Positions 46,457 through 58,013 of a stretch of 64,000 nucleotides of DNA are shown here, in pieces (the first letter of the stretch is position 1; each line of letters begins with the position of its first letter). Source of the stretch: Armigeres subalbatus (taxonomy: Eukaryota > Arthropoda > Insecta > Diptera > Culicidae); the NCBI RefSeq assembly GCF_024139115.2, contig NW_026943128.1, forward strand, positions 62,001 through 126,000, in the 5' to 3' direction. Both the position numbers and the translations under genes were made by a program. The notes under the pieces were generated by a model. It did not search any database. It worked only from the letters and a program-made list of their open reading frames with translations, and had not been told where the DNA came from.

Positions 46457-47561
46457 CTAAGGGTACAAGGAGCTAATCGTTGCAATAGAAGATTGCAACG
46501 ATTCTTGTCTAAAATTGGAAATTATTTTGTTGGACATTTGTTGCAATGTCTCAATATTAGAAATTTTATGAAGTTCATTGGTACTATACCACGGAGGTAA
46601 CTTCAGAATCATTTTCAAAATTTTATTTTGAATCCTCTGAAGTGCCTTCTTTCTGGTATTGCAGCAACTAGTCCATATTGGCACAGCATACAACATGGCT
46701 GGTCTAAAAATTTGTTTGTAAATCAAAAGTTTGTTCTTAAGACAAAGTTTTGATTTTCTGTTTATAAGTGGATATAGACACTTAATATATTTGTTACATT
46801 TGGCTTGAAGGCCTTCAATGTGATTTTTAAAAGTTAATTTTTGATCTAGCAGAAGTCCTAAATATTTAGCTTCGCTAGACCAATTAATTGGAACCCCATT
46901 CATAGTGACAATATGTCTGCTAGAAGGTTTCAAATAAGAAGCTCTCGGCTTATGTGGGAAAATTATAAGCTGAGTTTTGGAAGCATTCGGGGAAATTTTC
47001 CATTTTGCAAGTAAGTGGAGAAAATATCCAAACTTTTTTGCAATCTACTACAAATGACACGAAGGCTTCGCCCTTTGGCTGAGAGACCTGTGTCATCTGC
47101 AAACAAAGATTTTTGACACCCTGGTGGTAAATCAGGTAAGTCAGAAGTAAAATGTTATACAATATGGGCCCCAGTATGCTGCCTTGGGGAACACCAGCTC
47201 TAACAGGTAATCTATCAGATTTAGAATTCTGATAGTTTACCTGCAGTGAGCGATCTGATAAATAATTTTGGATCAGTTTAATAATGTACAGAGGAAAATT
47301 AAAATTCATCAATTTTACAATCAAACCTTCATGCCAAACACTATCAAATGCTTTCTCTATATCAAGAAGAGCAACTCCAGTCGAATATCCTTCAGATTTG
47401 TTGAGCCGAATTAAGTTCGTAACTCTTAATAACTGATGAGTGGTTGAATGCCCATGGCGAAAACCAAATTGCTCATCAGCAAAAATAGAATTGTCATTAA
47501 TATGAACCATCATTCTATTTAAAATAATATTTTCAAACAGTTTGCTTATTGAAGAAAGCAA
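46457..47561 (-). pseudogene. Jockey-type reverse transcriptase, broken
   Basis: 47561-46950 shows EDE-like NIILNRMMVHINDNSIFADE, QFGFRHGHSTTHQLLRV, LLDIEKAFDSVWHEGLIVK and VPQGSILGPILYNI. A single-base shift near 47145 moves the catalytic FADD motif (reading SLFADDTG) to another frame. 46933-46457 holds the downstream thumb region (YLGLLLDQKLTFKNHI, RPAMLYAVPIWTSC). Stops and shifts make it non-functional. The 47561-48020 linker is also broken. Confidence 0.85.
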
Positions 47562-48019
47562 ACTGATAGGGCGATAACTAGAAGCATCAGCTGGATTTTG
47601 TCCGGCTTCAAAATAGGAACAACTTTGGCGTTTTCCATTTATCTGGGAAGTATGCCAATTGAAAACATTTGTTAAATAAATTAACCAACAAGAATAAAGA
47701 GTCCTCAGGAAGTTTTAAGGAAGTTTAGAAAATACCATCATCACCCGGGCTTTCATATTTTTAAATTTTCTAGTAATAGATCTCACTTCATCCAAATTAG
47801 TTCCCAACGAAGGGTCAAAAACATTATCTTGATCGAGAATGTCTTCGAAGCTTCGTGTAACCTGATCCTCAATTGGACTAGTGAGACCTAGACTAAAATT
47901 ATGGGCACTCTCGAACTGCTGAGCAAGTTTTTGAGCCTTTTCGCCATTTGTTAATAAAATTTTATTTCCCTCTTTAAGCGCTGCAATTGGCTTTTGAGGT
48001 TTTTTTTTAAGAATTTTCG

Positions 48020-49198
48020 TTAATTTCCAAAAGGGTTTCGAACTGGGACATTATTCTCAAAGTTGGTATTCCCCAGAATAGCGAAACGTTTTTTAATTTC
48101 ATTTGGCAAATCACGCCAAATAACTTTCAACGCGGGATCGCGAGTTCTTTGGTATTGCCTTCGCCTCACATTTTTAAGACGGATCAGTAGCTGAAGATCG
48201 TCGTCAATAATAATGGAGTTGAATTTAATTTCACATTTAGGAATTGCAATGCCTCTGGCTTCGACAATTAAATTTGTCAAAGATACGAGAGCATTATCAA
48301 TATCACTTTTGGTATCAAGAGGAATATCAACATCAAAATTCCTATCGATATACGTTTTATATAAATCCCAATCAGCCCTATGATAATTGAAAGTAGAGCT
48401 GATTGGATTATGAATGGCTTCTTGTGAGATTTCAAATGTCACAGGAAGGTGATCAGAGTCAAAGTCAGCATGAGTTACCAATTGGCCACACAGCTGACTT
48501 GAATCCGTTAAAACTAAATCAATTGTGGAAGGATTTCGACTGGAAGAAAAACAAGTAGGGCCATTGGGATATTGAATAGTATAATATCCCGCAGAACAAT
48601 CTTCAAATAAAATTTTACCATTGGAATTGCTTTGAGCATTATTCCATGAACGGTGTTTGGCATTGAAGTCACCAATTACGAAGAAATTAGATTTGTTGCG
48701 AGTCAGAATTTGAAGATCAGCTTTCAACAAATTCTTTTGCTGCCCATTGCATTGAAAAGGCAAGTAAGCTGCAATGAAGGAAAATTTTCCAAAATTTGTT
48801 TCAACAGAAACTCCCAAGGTTTCAAAAACTTTGGTTTCGAATGAAGAAAATAATTTATGTTTGATACGTCTATTGATGACAATGGCGACCCCACCACAGG
48901 CGCTGTCAAGACGATCATTTCTGTAGATAAAATAATTTGGATCTCTTTTAATGGAGAGTCCTGGTTTTAAATAGGTTTCTGTTATAATGGCAATATGCAC
49001 ATTATGAACTGTTAGGAAGTTGAATAATTCATCTTCCTTACCCTTTAGAGAGCGGGCATTCCAATTTAGAACTTTCACACAATTATTTGGATCCATTGAA
49101 ACGGAGTCCGATAACAATTTTTGTGTGTACTTTATACCAACCTGAACAGCTTCTGGAATGGTATTTGCTTTGAACATTGCATCAATCATGTGATGCAA
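48020..49198 (-). pseudogene. Jockey-type endonuclease of ORF2, 392-aa frame
   Basis: EEP nuclease domain: VLNWNARSLKGKEDELFNFL, ITETYL (catalytic Glu), GGVAIVI, GDFNAKHRSW, STIDLVLTD and SDHLPVTFEI. The first ~38 residues (MHHMIDAMFKANTIPEAVQV region) resemble the C-terminal tail of ORF1 of such elements, so the frame probably joins the ORF1 tail and ORF2 after an indel. The RT is out of frame downstream. Confidence 0.82.
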
Positions 49199-49202
49199 TT
49201 GT

Positions 49203-50466
49203 TCAGTTAAAAATCAAATCGGAAGCAGTCATGCTACCTGAATCGGCAACATGACCGTTATTTTCCGTTGGGGCATGGGTATAAACCTCATTTTGAGAAG
49301 AGAAATTTTGTCTACCAGCAGCGATGTTTGCATACGTAGGTACATTGGAAAAATTGGAATTTACTGAAGTGCTTGCTACCCGTTGACGAGCGGCAAAATT
49401 TGTTTGTGAATTGTGGTGGGTATGAATTGCTCGACCGGTAACTGGTTTCGAAATTTGAGCGTTTGAAAAATTTCTACCCGTCGAATCTGGGATCCGATTG
49501 GAATTTCCCGTCATCAATTTAGCACGGGAATTCAAAACTTTTTTGCGTGAAGGGCATTCCCAGAAATTGGATTTATGATTACCCCCACAATTTGCACACT
49601 TAAATTTATTGGAATCTTCTCTCACAGGACAAGCGTCCTTGGCGTGAGAGGTTCCACCACAAATCATGCATTTAGCATCCATGTGGCAATGTTTTGTTCC
49701 GTGACCCCACTTTTGGCACTTACGGCACTGAGTGGGGTTTTGGAAATGTAACACGGACATGGGACATAATACAGGCCTTTTCCAAACTTTTCATATTATT
49801 TAGTTCACTTTTGTTAAAATGAACTAAATAAAATTCTTGAGAAATGCCCCTTTGGGAAGTACCAGAGTGGGATTTCTTTTTCATCTTAATTACTTGGACT
49901 GGTGAAAATCCAAGTAATTCAGAAATTTCAATTTTAATCTCATCCAGTGATTTGTCATCACTGGGCAGACCTTTCAAGACGACTTTGAACAATCGCTCAG
50001 TTTTGTCGTCGTATGTGAAGAATTTATGGCGCTTCTCAGTTAAATACTGGAGAAGACGTTTGCGATCGTCAAAGGATCCCGGCAAAACGCGGCAGTCACC
50101 CTTCCTAGCAATCTGAAATGAAACCTTGATCCCCCGAAGGTTACTCAAGATTTCATTCCGAAAGCCAGAAAACTCGGCAACAGATACCACAATTGGCGGA
50201 ATCCGTTGTTTCTTCGCATGAATCGAATCACCTGGGCTAGAGGTAGATTCGATTCCCTCAAATTCGTTATTAATCAAATCGAACTGATTGCTCATTTCGA
50301 TGGGAGAAGAAATAATGTCAACGTTAGATTTAGAAGGAATATCTGAAGTCTCCAGCTTCCTTCTATTTTTTCCGCGCTTGGGCAGGACGGTCTTGAAACC
50401 TTGTTTCTTTGAAGGAAGTGGAGAATTCAGAGACTCCCCCTTCCTCTTGTTTTTATTAATGCTCAT
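49203..50466 (-). pseudogene. ORF1 (gag-like nucleic-acid-binding protein) of the Juan-like LINE
   Basis: The N-terminal frame (50466-49720, starts MSINKNKRKGE) is basic and then carries an RRM-like FKVVLKGLPSDD region. A small shift near 49745 breaks it. The C-terminal frame (49760-49203) has three zinc knuckles: CRKCQKWGHGTKHC, CMICGGTSHAKDAC and CANCGGNHKSNFWEC. ORF1 binds element RNA in the ribonucleoprotein used for retrotransposition. The N-terminal Met sits just after the UTR, a natural start. Confidence 0.85.
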
Positions 50467-50747
50467 TGCTGAGCGTGGAGACGTGACCTTCTAAGAGGTT
50501 TTTTCCCAGAACGGTGTCCCTGCAGGGTTACCACCGCTTGTCGGAATTTTACTTCCGCAAACGGGTCCAACGTAAAACGAAGGCACGGGTCCTTGCAAAG
50601 ATCGTAACGGGATCAGTGGGTAGAAATAGCGCTAAGAAGCACCGTTGAAATTAAAATAGCTTCGGGTAGTATTAAAAACTTCCTTCCGCAAAGAGAGAAA
50701 GAACCGCACAGCACGAAAGCACGATGCGGTCTGAATTACATTGCGAT

Positions 50748-51460
50748 GATTGCATTACTAGCAAGGGCATTGGCATCGATAACAATTGATCGTCTCATGC
50801 CTGCACAAACATGTCCCTATCTGCATGGCTTTTTATACAGCAAGCACTACATTACGCATTTTTGTTACATTTGTTTCGACCGCGGTCACTGGTCCGGCTC
50901 CATTGCGAAACACCGCACAAAAAGCAGAGTCCAAAAGCCAACCGCACTGAACGGCGACGACCGAAACGAGACTCTAGCGGACAAGAGAAGAGGGTGCTGC
51001 CAAAATGATCCGATACCCTATTTTAACGTTCATAACCCAAAGTTTCAATACAATTGACAAATTGGAAGAGAATTTCCGAGTCGATTGATATATGAATCTC
51101 AAAAATCCATCGGAAGATAAAGGCGCTATTAACGTTCAAAATCTTACATGATTTCGTGACGGTCTCGAATTTGGAAATTTTCATTTGTCACCCTGTATCC
51201 GAGTCTTCCCCTTAGACGTAGTTTACGTCAAAAATATGAATTAATCGCTGAAGCAATTTCTCAAAAATCCAGAATAGATTCTAAAGTCATTTCCAAAACA
51301 AACCATTCAGAAATTTCCTAAGGAATTTTTCTCCTTCCGGAGGGTTTTCGTGATTCAATTTCCGTAGGTATTTCCGCAGAATTTTCCGAAGGACCAAATT
51401 TCCATAGGAATTTCCGATGGAATTTTTAAAAGAATTTCCGAAGAAATTCTTAAAATATTT
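50748..51460. other. No gene seen
   Basis: After the Juan-like insertion, a GC-richer patch (50870-51010) and then the degenerate ttccgaagga repeat (51250-51450). Short frames on both strands lack domains. Confidence 0.4.
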
Positions 51461-51477
51461 CGTTAACCTTCCTAGTG

Positions 51478-51732
51478 CCATTTTCAAGAAAATTATTTAG
51501 CTCTTTTTTAGTGGAATGTTTTCACTGTTATAAGACGAGTTTAGTACAATTCCATTTAATTCCACCACCTCATATTACTTTTACATATACGTATTTCGAC
51601 CTCAACTGAAGTCGAGTCAAGTACGAGACACTGAAAACGACCCTACAGTTGAGGTCGAAATACGTATATGTAAAAGTAATACGAGGTGGTGAAATTAAAT
51701 GGAATTGTACTAAACTCGTCTTATGACAGTGT
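51478..51732. mobile_element. Palindromic element, copy 2 (86-bp arms)
   Basis: Arms 51523-51608 and 51646-51731 are inverted copies with a few mismatches around a 37-bp centre. Outer lead and arm motifs (ataagacgagtttagtacaa, tacgtatttcgacct) match copy 1 at 42813-43023. ttcctagtg at 51469-51477 and 51733-51741 is the likely target duplication. Confidence 0.75.
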
Positions 51733-52016
51733 TTCCTAGTGTATTGGGGTCCATTTCGACCCAAGCACACCCAAAACAACGTTTTAAATTTGTAAGGCAA
51801 CGAGATAAAAAATCTGAAAATTTTTGACTTTTTCTAACTTTCGGAAACTAAGATTACCTGAGAAAATCTGTTTCTAACGACATCGAGGAGAGGTGCCACA
51901 AAAAAAGTGTCACATTGTGCATTGGGGTCCATTTAGATCCAAGATTTCGTCACGATCACAAAAGCCTAAATTTCAACCGATTTTCGATCTTCAGGCACCA
52001 AACGAAAGCTTATTCT

Positions 52017-53625
52017 AGAATGAGGGCGAACGAGGCACGATACAAACGGGCGTGGAACAGACAAAACTCGATTTTTCGGAGTAAAAAGCGCCAGCAGGAA
52101 GATCGAGACCATGAAGAGACGGAGCAACCGTACCACGCTATTAACGCACGAAAGTTCTATGAGAAGTTAAATCGTTCACGTAAGAGCCACGTGCTACAGC
52201 CCGATATGTGTAAGGACATAAACGGAAACCTTCTTACAAACGATAGGCCGGCTAAAAAACAACAAAGCCCCTGGCACAGGCTAGATCACTGCACTGGGTC
52301 ATTACCAAGGTTTGGGAGGATGAGGTTCTGCCGCAGGAGTGGATGGAAGGTGTCGTGTGTCCCATCTACAAAAAGGGCGATATTGGATTGTAGCAACTAC
52401 CGCGCAATCACATTGCTGAACGCCGCCTAAAAGGTACTCTCCCAAATGTTATGCCACCGACTAACACGAATTGCAAGAGAGTTCGTGGGGCAGTACCTGG
52501 CGAGATTCATGGGTGACCGCTCCACCACAGACCAGGTGTTCGCCGAACGTCAGGTATTGCAGAAATGCCGCGAATACAACGTGTCCACGCATCATCCATT
52601 TATCGACTTCAATGCCGCATATGATACAATCAATCGGGACCAGCTATGGGAGCTAATGCACGAACACGGATTTCCGGATAAACTAATGCGGCTGATCAAG
52701 GCGACGATGGATCGGGTGATGTGCGTAGTTCGAGTTTCAGGGGCATTCTCGAGTCTCTTCGAAACGCGCAGAGGGTTACGGCAAGGTGACAATCTTTCGT
52801 GTCTGCTGTTCAACATCGCTTTGGAGGGAGTAATACGAAGGGCAGGGATTGACACGAGTGGTACGATTTTCACGAAGTCCGTCCAGTTACTTGATTGCGC
52901 CGACGACATTGATATCATGGCACGCAACTTTTAGAGGATGGAGGAAGCCTACATCAGACTGAAAAGCGAAGCTAAACGGATTGGCCTAGTCATCAACACG
53001 TCGAAGACGAAGTACATGATAGGAAGTGGCTCAAGAGAGGTCAATGTAAGCCACCCACCACGAGTTTCTATCGGTGGTGACGAAATCGAGGTGGTTGAAG
53101 AATTCGTGTACTTGGGCTCACTGATGACCGTCGATATCGATACCAGCAGAGAAATTCGGAGACGTATCATGGCAGGACTCCGAAAACGCTCCGATCGAAT
53201 AGAGTTCGCCGTCGTACTAAACTGACTATCTACAAAACGCTTATTAGACCGGTAGTTCTCTACGATGCAAGTGGAGGACCAACGCGCACTGGGAGTTTTC
53301 GAAAGGAAAGTGCTGCGTACCATCTATGGTGGGGTGCAGATGGCGGACGGTACGTGGAGAAGGCGAATGAACCACGAGTTGCATCAGCTGTTGGGAGAAC
53401 CATCCATCGTTCACACCGTGAAAATCGGAAGACTGTGGTGGGCCGGGCACGTAGCCAGAATGCCGGACAGTAATCCGGTGAAAATGGTTCTCGACAAGCA
53501 CAGCGGGCAAGGTGGATCGATCAGGTGGAGGACGATTTGCGGACCCTCCGCAGACTGCGTGGTTGGCAAAGTGCAGCCATGGACCGAATGGAGAAGACTT
53601 TTATGTAATTTTAGTCTGGTAATAA
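52017..53625 (+). mobile_element. RTE-like LINE copy, degenerate
   Basis: Plus-strand relative of the 13.8-kb family, 5'-truncated, entering at the ANEARYKRAW linker. Frames 52011-52430, 52446-52934, 52938-53225 and 53265-53600 cover linker, RT and C-terminus. The linker-to-RT part has a large deletion near 52250, the catalytic motif reads CADD in place of FADD, and a stop follows at 52932-52934. A deletion near 53500 removes the GTRRRGAQRARW region. Non-functional. Confidence 0.82.
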
Positions 53626-55019
53626 GAGGTTCGTGGAATAAGCCTGTTGCGGAAGGTTCCAGAATTCGCCGATTCTTTCAGCAGACAGTCAAATTAATTT
53701 GTCAATGGTCAGCTACAAAGCTGTAATAAAATGTTTATTGAATATAATATTTACATAAATATACAGATTTGATTTTCACTTACATATTCGGTGTTAGAAT
53801 AACAAAGCTCAATTGTTCAGATACCTCCTCACATAATAACTATCGATGTATGTTTATTGTCACAGCTATAAAGTTTTTTTTGTATATTAATTCAAATTGA
53901 AGATGCGATATAAAGCGCAACAAAGCCTATGGGGTGATTCATTAATATTGACCTCTCTAGTCCCTTGCAGCTTCTCAAACATAAAATTGCTTGCAAATAT
54001 GTGCTTTGATAATCCCAACTGTATTAGCTATCTTGTATACGCCATTTCTGGGCAATTCCATCCCTCGAGCGGTTATCGGAAAGTCAGAAACTTTCCGAGG
54101 AATTACTTGATGAACTACCGAAGGGATTGCCGGAGGAACTTCTGGACGAACTTCCAGAGGAGCCTCAGGAGAAGCTCCAGAGGAATACAAGTAAAAACAT
54201 CGCCACGCCGTCTTCAGTGTCCCGCACTTGACTCGACTTTTATTATCGTCATTGGAGGACCTTTAATATTGATTGCATACATAATTCACCCATATGAATG
54301 AAAGCGAAAATTAGCAAAACTGTGGGATGCACTTTTGGAATTGACCATTTTCACTGATATTCCTGATCTCCCGGAGGATCGTTTAGTGAACGTTCAGACG
54401 TCACAGAAAATTCCCACTTTTGATTGCACAATTACTTTCCCGCTGTGGACGGTTTCGAAATAAAACGTGGAGCGCTGGGATAAACTTCTGGAATTAATCA
54501 TTTTAGCGGATGCCACAAATTTCCCGGAGAATTATTTTGAATTCATTGGCGATTACAAAGGGCTAATATGCCGTTAACAATATTTTCTTTAAAAAATAGA
54601 TTGTGATAAACTTTTGGTAGCTCACAGAGGACTATTGACTCCACATATGATTCACCGTTACTGCGTGAATGCTTGAGCTTGAGCTTGAGCTTGATTGACT
54701 GCTCGTAGTTGCTACTCCATTATGACCAGATCAGCTGTTCTTGCACAGGGAACCAACAGATGTTTGCTTGGGACTAGCACACATCTTCAATGTACAAGTA
54801 CTGGTGATCTCATTTGTTAGGTCATACTGGCGCCTGCCACGTCAGAATGCAAGTCAATGTAGGGAAGGGGGAGGAAATGATGAAGCAATCACTCGCCCAC
54901 TGCAAGCCGAATATACCTCTGCACTTGCCACGAGTTCATGCGGAATTTGTTGGAATTTCTGGGTTAGATTGGAGAGGCAGAGGTCCGTCTTGGTTAACGA
55001 GCTGCCAATGTGATAGATA

Positions 55020-55295
55020 GGAGAAGGTAACTGATGGAATTTCTAATTGGATGTAGGAAACGAGCTCTATAGTTCATTTCCAATTCTAGCAGATTACTGT
55101 TAGAATACTCAAGTTGAAGGTATAGGAATAGTAATGGAAACGGTATGGAAGTCCATTTCCAGTTCTAGCGATTGCTAGAACATGAGAAATGAAGAGAAAG
55201 ATACAAAGTAGGAGAATGGAACGGACCTGGGATTGAACCCACGACCTCCTGCGTATGAGGCAGAAGCAGTAGCCATATGACTACCGAGCCCGCTT
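55020..55295 (-). mobile_element. tRNA-derived SINE part of the retroposon
   Basis: On the minus strand: gcgggctcggtagtcatatg (A-box region), ctgcctcatacgcaggagg (anticodon-arm-like) and gggttcaatcccaggtcc (B box), then a tRNA-unrelated body. It is distinct from the Feilai-like family. Not a real tRNA: no acceptor stem closes. Confidence 0.6.
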
Positions 55296-55515
55296 CGAAA
55301 CAAGAGAGATCACGGACTGACCTGATTAATTTTATTACCGGCCGCGCAATGCAGAACACAATAATTCGGCCGACCGCGCGATCGTTCTGCTGTCCGAAAC
55401 AAGAGAGATCATGCACTGAACTGATTAATTTTATTACCGGCCGCGCAATGCAGAACACAATAATTCGGCCGACCGCGCGATCGTTCTGCTGTCCGAAACA
55501 AGAGAGATCACGCAC
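55296..55515. repeat. 99-bp tandem repeat, 2.2 units
   Basis: cgaaacaagagagatca starts at 55296, 55395 and 55494, a constant 99-bp period with very few differences between units, so the duplication is young. Confidence 0.9.
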
Positions 55516-56680
55516 TGAACTCGATTCACCGTTACTGCGTGAATGCTATCAAAAAATGCGCAGCTCTGGGATGAACTTTTAGGATTAACCTATTTTACAG
55601 ATGTTTCGGATTTCCCAGAGGACCGATTGTGGCCCTGGTCATCTCAGAAGACTAACGCAATCTATTGCGCACATTCGGCCGTATGAATGGTTACGAATAA
55701 AATAGCAATTGCGGGTAGCAGAAGAATTCCACAAATGACTGCACAGACATTTCGCCGGTATTATTGGTTATGTAGAAATCGCGAAGCTCTTGAATGTATT
55801 TTGGAAATCACCCATTTTTACGTATTACGGATCTTACGGAGGACCGTTTCGGGAGCTTTCTGGGGTCACGGAAGACTTTCACTATTGATTACATCCATAA
55901 TTCGTCAGAATGGATGATTACAAAATAAAACGAATCTCTAAGATGAAATTTTGGAATTGGCCACTTTCACGATGTTCCGTATCTTCCGGAGAACTGTTTC
56001 TGGAGCATGTGGAGGACACAGAAGTCTTTCATTATTGGTTGCGCTCGCATTTTGCCAGAATGGATGATGCCGAAAAAATGGCGAAGCTCTGGAATGAACT
56101 ATTACAAATGTTCCGGATCTTATAAAAGGCCATTTCGGGAGCCTTTGGAGGTCACAGAAGACTTTTACTTTTGATTGCACTCACAATTCGCCAGAATGAA
56201 TGGTTACGAAAAAATCGCATAGCTCTGAGATGAACTTCTTCCAGAGGGCCTTCCGATGACCGCTCGAAGAATAGAATTTCCCAGGAATGGCTAACACAGT
56301 TGGGATTATCAGAGCATATATTTGCAAGCAATTTAATGTTTAATAGCACGAAACTCGAAAATTAGGAGCCAAATTGAAAAGCTCAAGCAGTACATCTTTA
56401 GTACGTGTTCCCCGGGGACAAGAGATATCAATTTGGATGAATCATGGGCTTATTCTAGGAACTTACAGCTTTCGTTTGGTGTCTAAAGATCGAAAATCGG
56501 TTAAAATTTGAGCTTTTGTGATCGTTACGAAATCTTGCACATTGTGTAACTTTTTTCTAATGCATTGGGAAGGTTAAAGAAATTTTGATATTGCTAAAGG
56601 AACTGCCTAACGTTAGGCAAAGTAACAGCGATTTCAGTTAATATTGTTCTTTGACGGCCCTCTGCATACTTTCACCTTCT

Positions 56681-56681
56681 T

Positions 56682-56712
<31 letters not shown>

Positions 56713-56965
56713 TCGACATTACATCCCCACACTGGGACAGAGCCGCCTCGCAGCTTAGTGTTCATTAAGCACTTCCACAGTTATTAACTGCGAGGTTTCT
56801 AAGCCAAGCTACCATTTTTGCATTCGTATATCATGAGGCCCAGGGAAGTCGAGACAATTTCCAATCCGAAAATTGCCTAGACCGGCACCGGGAATCGAAC
56901 CCAGCCACCCTCAGCATGGTCTTGCTTTGCAGCCGCGCGTCTTACCGCACGGCTAAGGATGGTCC
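56681..56965 (-). mobile_element. tRNA-derived SINE, Feilai-like, full length
   Basis: Minus-strand copy with (CTT)n at left (triplet tail), conserved body, B box (gggaatcgaacc on the plus strand, ~56889) and A-box region near 56950. caccttct at 56673-56680 and 56966-56973 is an 8-bp target duplication. Confidence 0.85.
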
Positions 56966-57717
56966 CACCTTCTATCAAATAAAAATTGAATACTTGTCGC
57001 TCGCTTGCGATACCTTTCGGCTCTATTCTTCATTGCTTTCGATCGCTCCTTTCTACTTTAAGCTTAGTGCGTGCCTATGAAAAATTCAAACAAGAAATTT
57101 CTTCAGTAAAAAAATGTAAAATTCCTGCAGAAATTATTCTGGAAATTTTGTTGAAAGAACTCATCAGGAAAATTATTTAATGAATGAAATGAGAAATCCT
57201 AAAGGAATTTCCAAAGGAGTTTCTTTCAAAAAGTATTCCCACAGAAATTGTGTAAGAACACTTCTACAGTATAAGTATGAACCAAATATAGGCTGACCAG
57301 ATCATTTCGGTGAAAAAACGGGACAAACGCGCTTACAAAACGGGACATGTGTTAAAATTCAAGAGCTGTGGAATTTTAAAATTTATGGGCTTTTTTGTAT
57401 CTTTATTAAAGAGGTTTTTTAGCAATGGGCTTAATTTTCATTTTCCGTTTAAGAAATTAGAAATATTGTAGAGTTGATCATTCACCATAATAACTTTCGG
57501 TTGTATTAAGTTATGAAAAACACTAAACTACAAATATTTCACTCTTCAAAGGGATGCGAACAAAAGCACGAAGGAACAGAAAATTGTGCATCATTCAATA
57601 TTCAAAAAAAGTGGGATTTTGAAATTTTATTTTAATCTACTCTTAGATATACGATTTTATTATTGACCAATATCAAAAACTTTTCCAATTCTGAACAATT
57701 GAAATAAAAACCCTGTT

Positions 57718-57722
57718 CAAAG
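57718..57722. repeat. copia target-site duplication (left)
   Basis: caaag, repeated at 62114-62118 after the 3' LTR. A 5-bp duplication is normal for copia-type integrases. Confidence 0.85.
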
Positions 57723-57934
57723 TGTTGACGTTATGCTGGTGTACAACGCAGTGTGCCATGTTGCTGTAAACAAATCACAGTATGCAATGACTCTTCATGT
57801 CAGGGTATAAATAGAGAGAAACTGAAGTGAGGAGCTCATTCGTTATCAAGCAGTTGTAGTAGTAACATCAATAAACTAATAATTTTTAAACTTATCAAAC
57901 CTGCTTGAATTATTTGACTGATAGGACTCCCATA
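57723..57934 (+). repeat. 5' LTR of the copia element (212 bp)
   Basis: Starts TGTTGACG and ends ACTCCCATA. It carries a TATA box (57806-57813, tataaata) and an AATAAA signal (57870-57875). The 3' LTR differs at only two sites near its end (gataggac vs ggtagaac), so insertion is recent. Confidence 0.95.
57806..57813 (+). promoter_or_regulatory. LTR TATA box
   Basis: tataaata, about 60 bp before the AATAAA in the same LTR. It would start the genomic RNA of the element. The same motif is in the 3' LTR at 61985-61992. Confidence 0.7.
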
Positions 57935-57950
57935 GGTTATGGGCCCAGTC
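57935..57950 (+). promoter_or_regulatory. Primer-binding site, initiator-Met tRNA half-molecule type
   Basis: ggttatgggcccagtc lies directly after the 5' LTR. It matches the copia primer-binding site, which pairs with an internal part of initiator tRNA-Met. Confidence 0.85.
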
Positions 57951-58013
57951 ACGGATCACTGAAGCTGTCAAGATTTAGAATCACTGAAGCTAGAATCCTT
58001 ATCAAGTTCTACC

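Larger units (their letters stand above)
46208..50733 (-). mobile_element. Juan-like Jockey-clade LINE, full length, frame-broken
   Basis: A complete 4.5-kb non-LTR element on the minus strand. It has a 5' UTR at 50470-50733, ORF1 with zinc knuckles, ORF2 with endonuclease and RT, and a long T run at about 46208-46236 that is the poly(A) tail on this strand. A perfect 14-bp target duplication surrounds it. Jockey clade and similarity to Juan of Aedes are judged from ORF content and remembered families. Confidence 0.88.
54674..55522 (-). mobile_element. 849-bp retroposon with 25-bp target duplication
   Basis: The exact 25-bp direct repeat at 54649-54673 and 55523-55547 is tandem-array sequence. 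The left end is a (ttgagc)n run, so on the minus strand the element ends in a hexamer-repeat tail. From its 5' end on that strand it has a 99-bp tandem repeat, a tRNA-like head with B box (gggttcaatcccaggtcc, 55225-55242) and a body. This suggests a composite SINE. Confidence 0.65.
54230..56240. repeat. ~150-bp diverged tandem array
   Basis: Units built on aagctctggaatgaactttt, then a cggaggaccgtttcgggagc box, a gaagactttcactattgatt box and a cagaatgaatggttacgaaa box recur at about 54322, 54470, 55560, 55783, 55934, 56084 and 56220. Neighbouring spacing is about 136-151 bp. A retroposon (54674-55522) lies inside. Copies are diverged, so the array is old. Confidence 0.65.
51463..56577. mobile_element. 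Long-inverted-repeat element with several insertions
   Basis: The outer ends ttaaccttcctagtg (51463) and, read inward from 56577, ttaaccttcccaatgcat match. Inner arm parts also match inverted: 51915-52016 with 56450-56560 (gattttcgatctt, caccaaacgaaagct) and 53930-54170 with 56220-56440 (aaattgcttgcaaatat, ccctcgagcggt). A palindromic element (51478-51732), a LINE (52017-53625) and a retroposon (54674-55522) interrupt it. The middle is a ~150-bp tandem array. No transposase frame is seen. Confidence 0.55.

Noticed and set aside
55277..55582. 101-codon frame with two identical 33-residue repeats
   Set aside because: 99 bp is a multiple of three, so the tandem DNA repeat automatically gives a repeated translation; it is SINE-associated.
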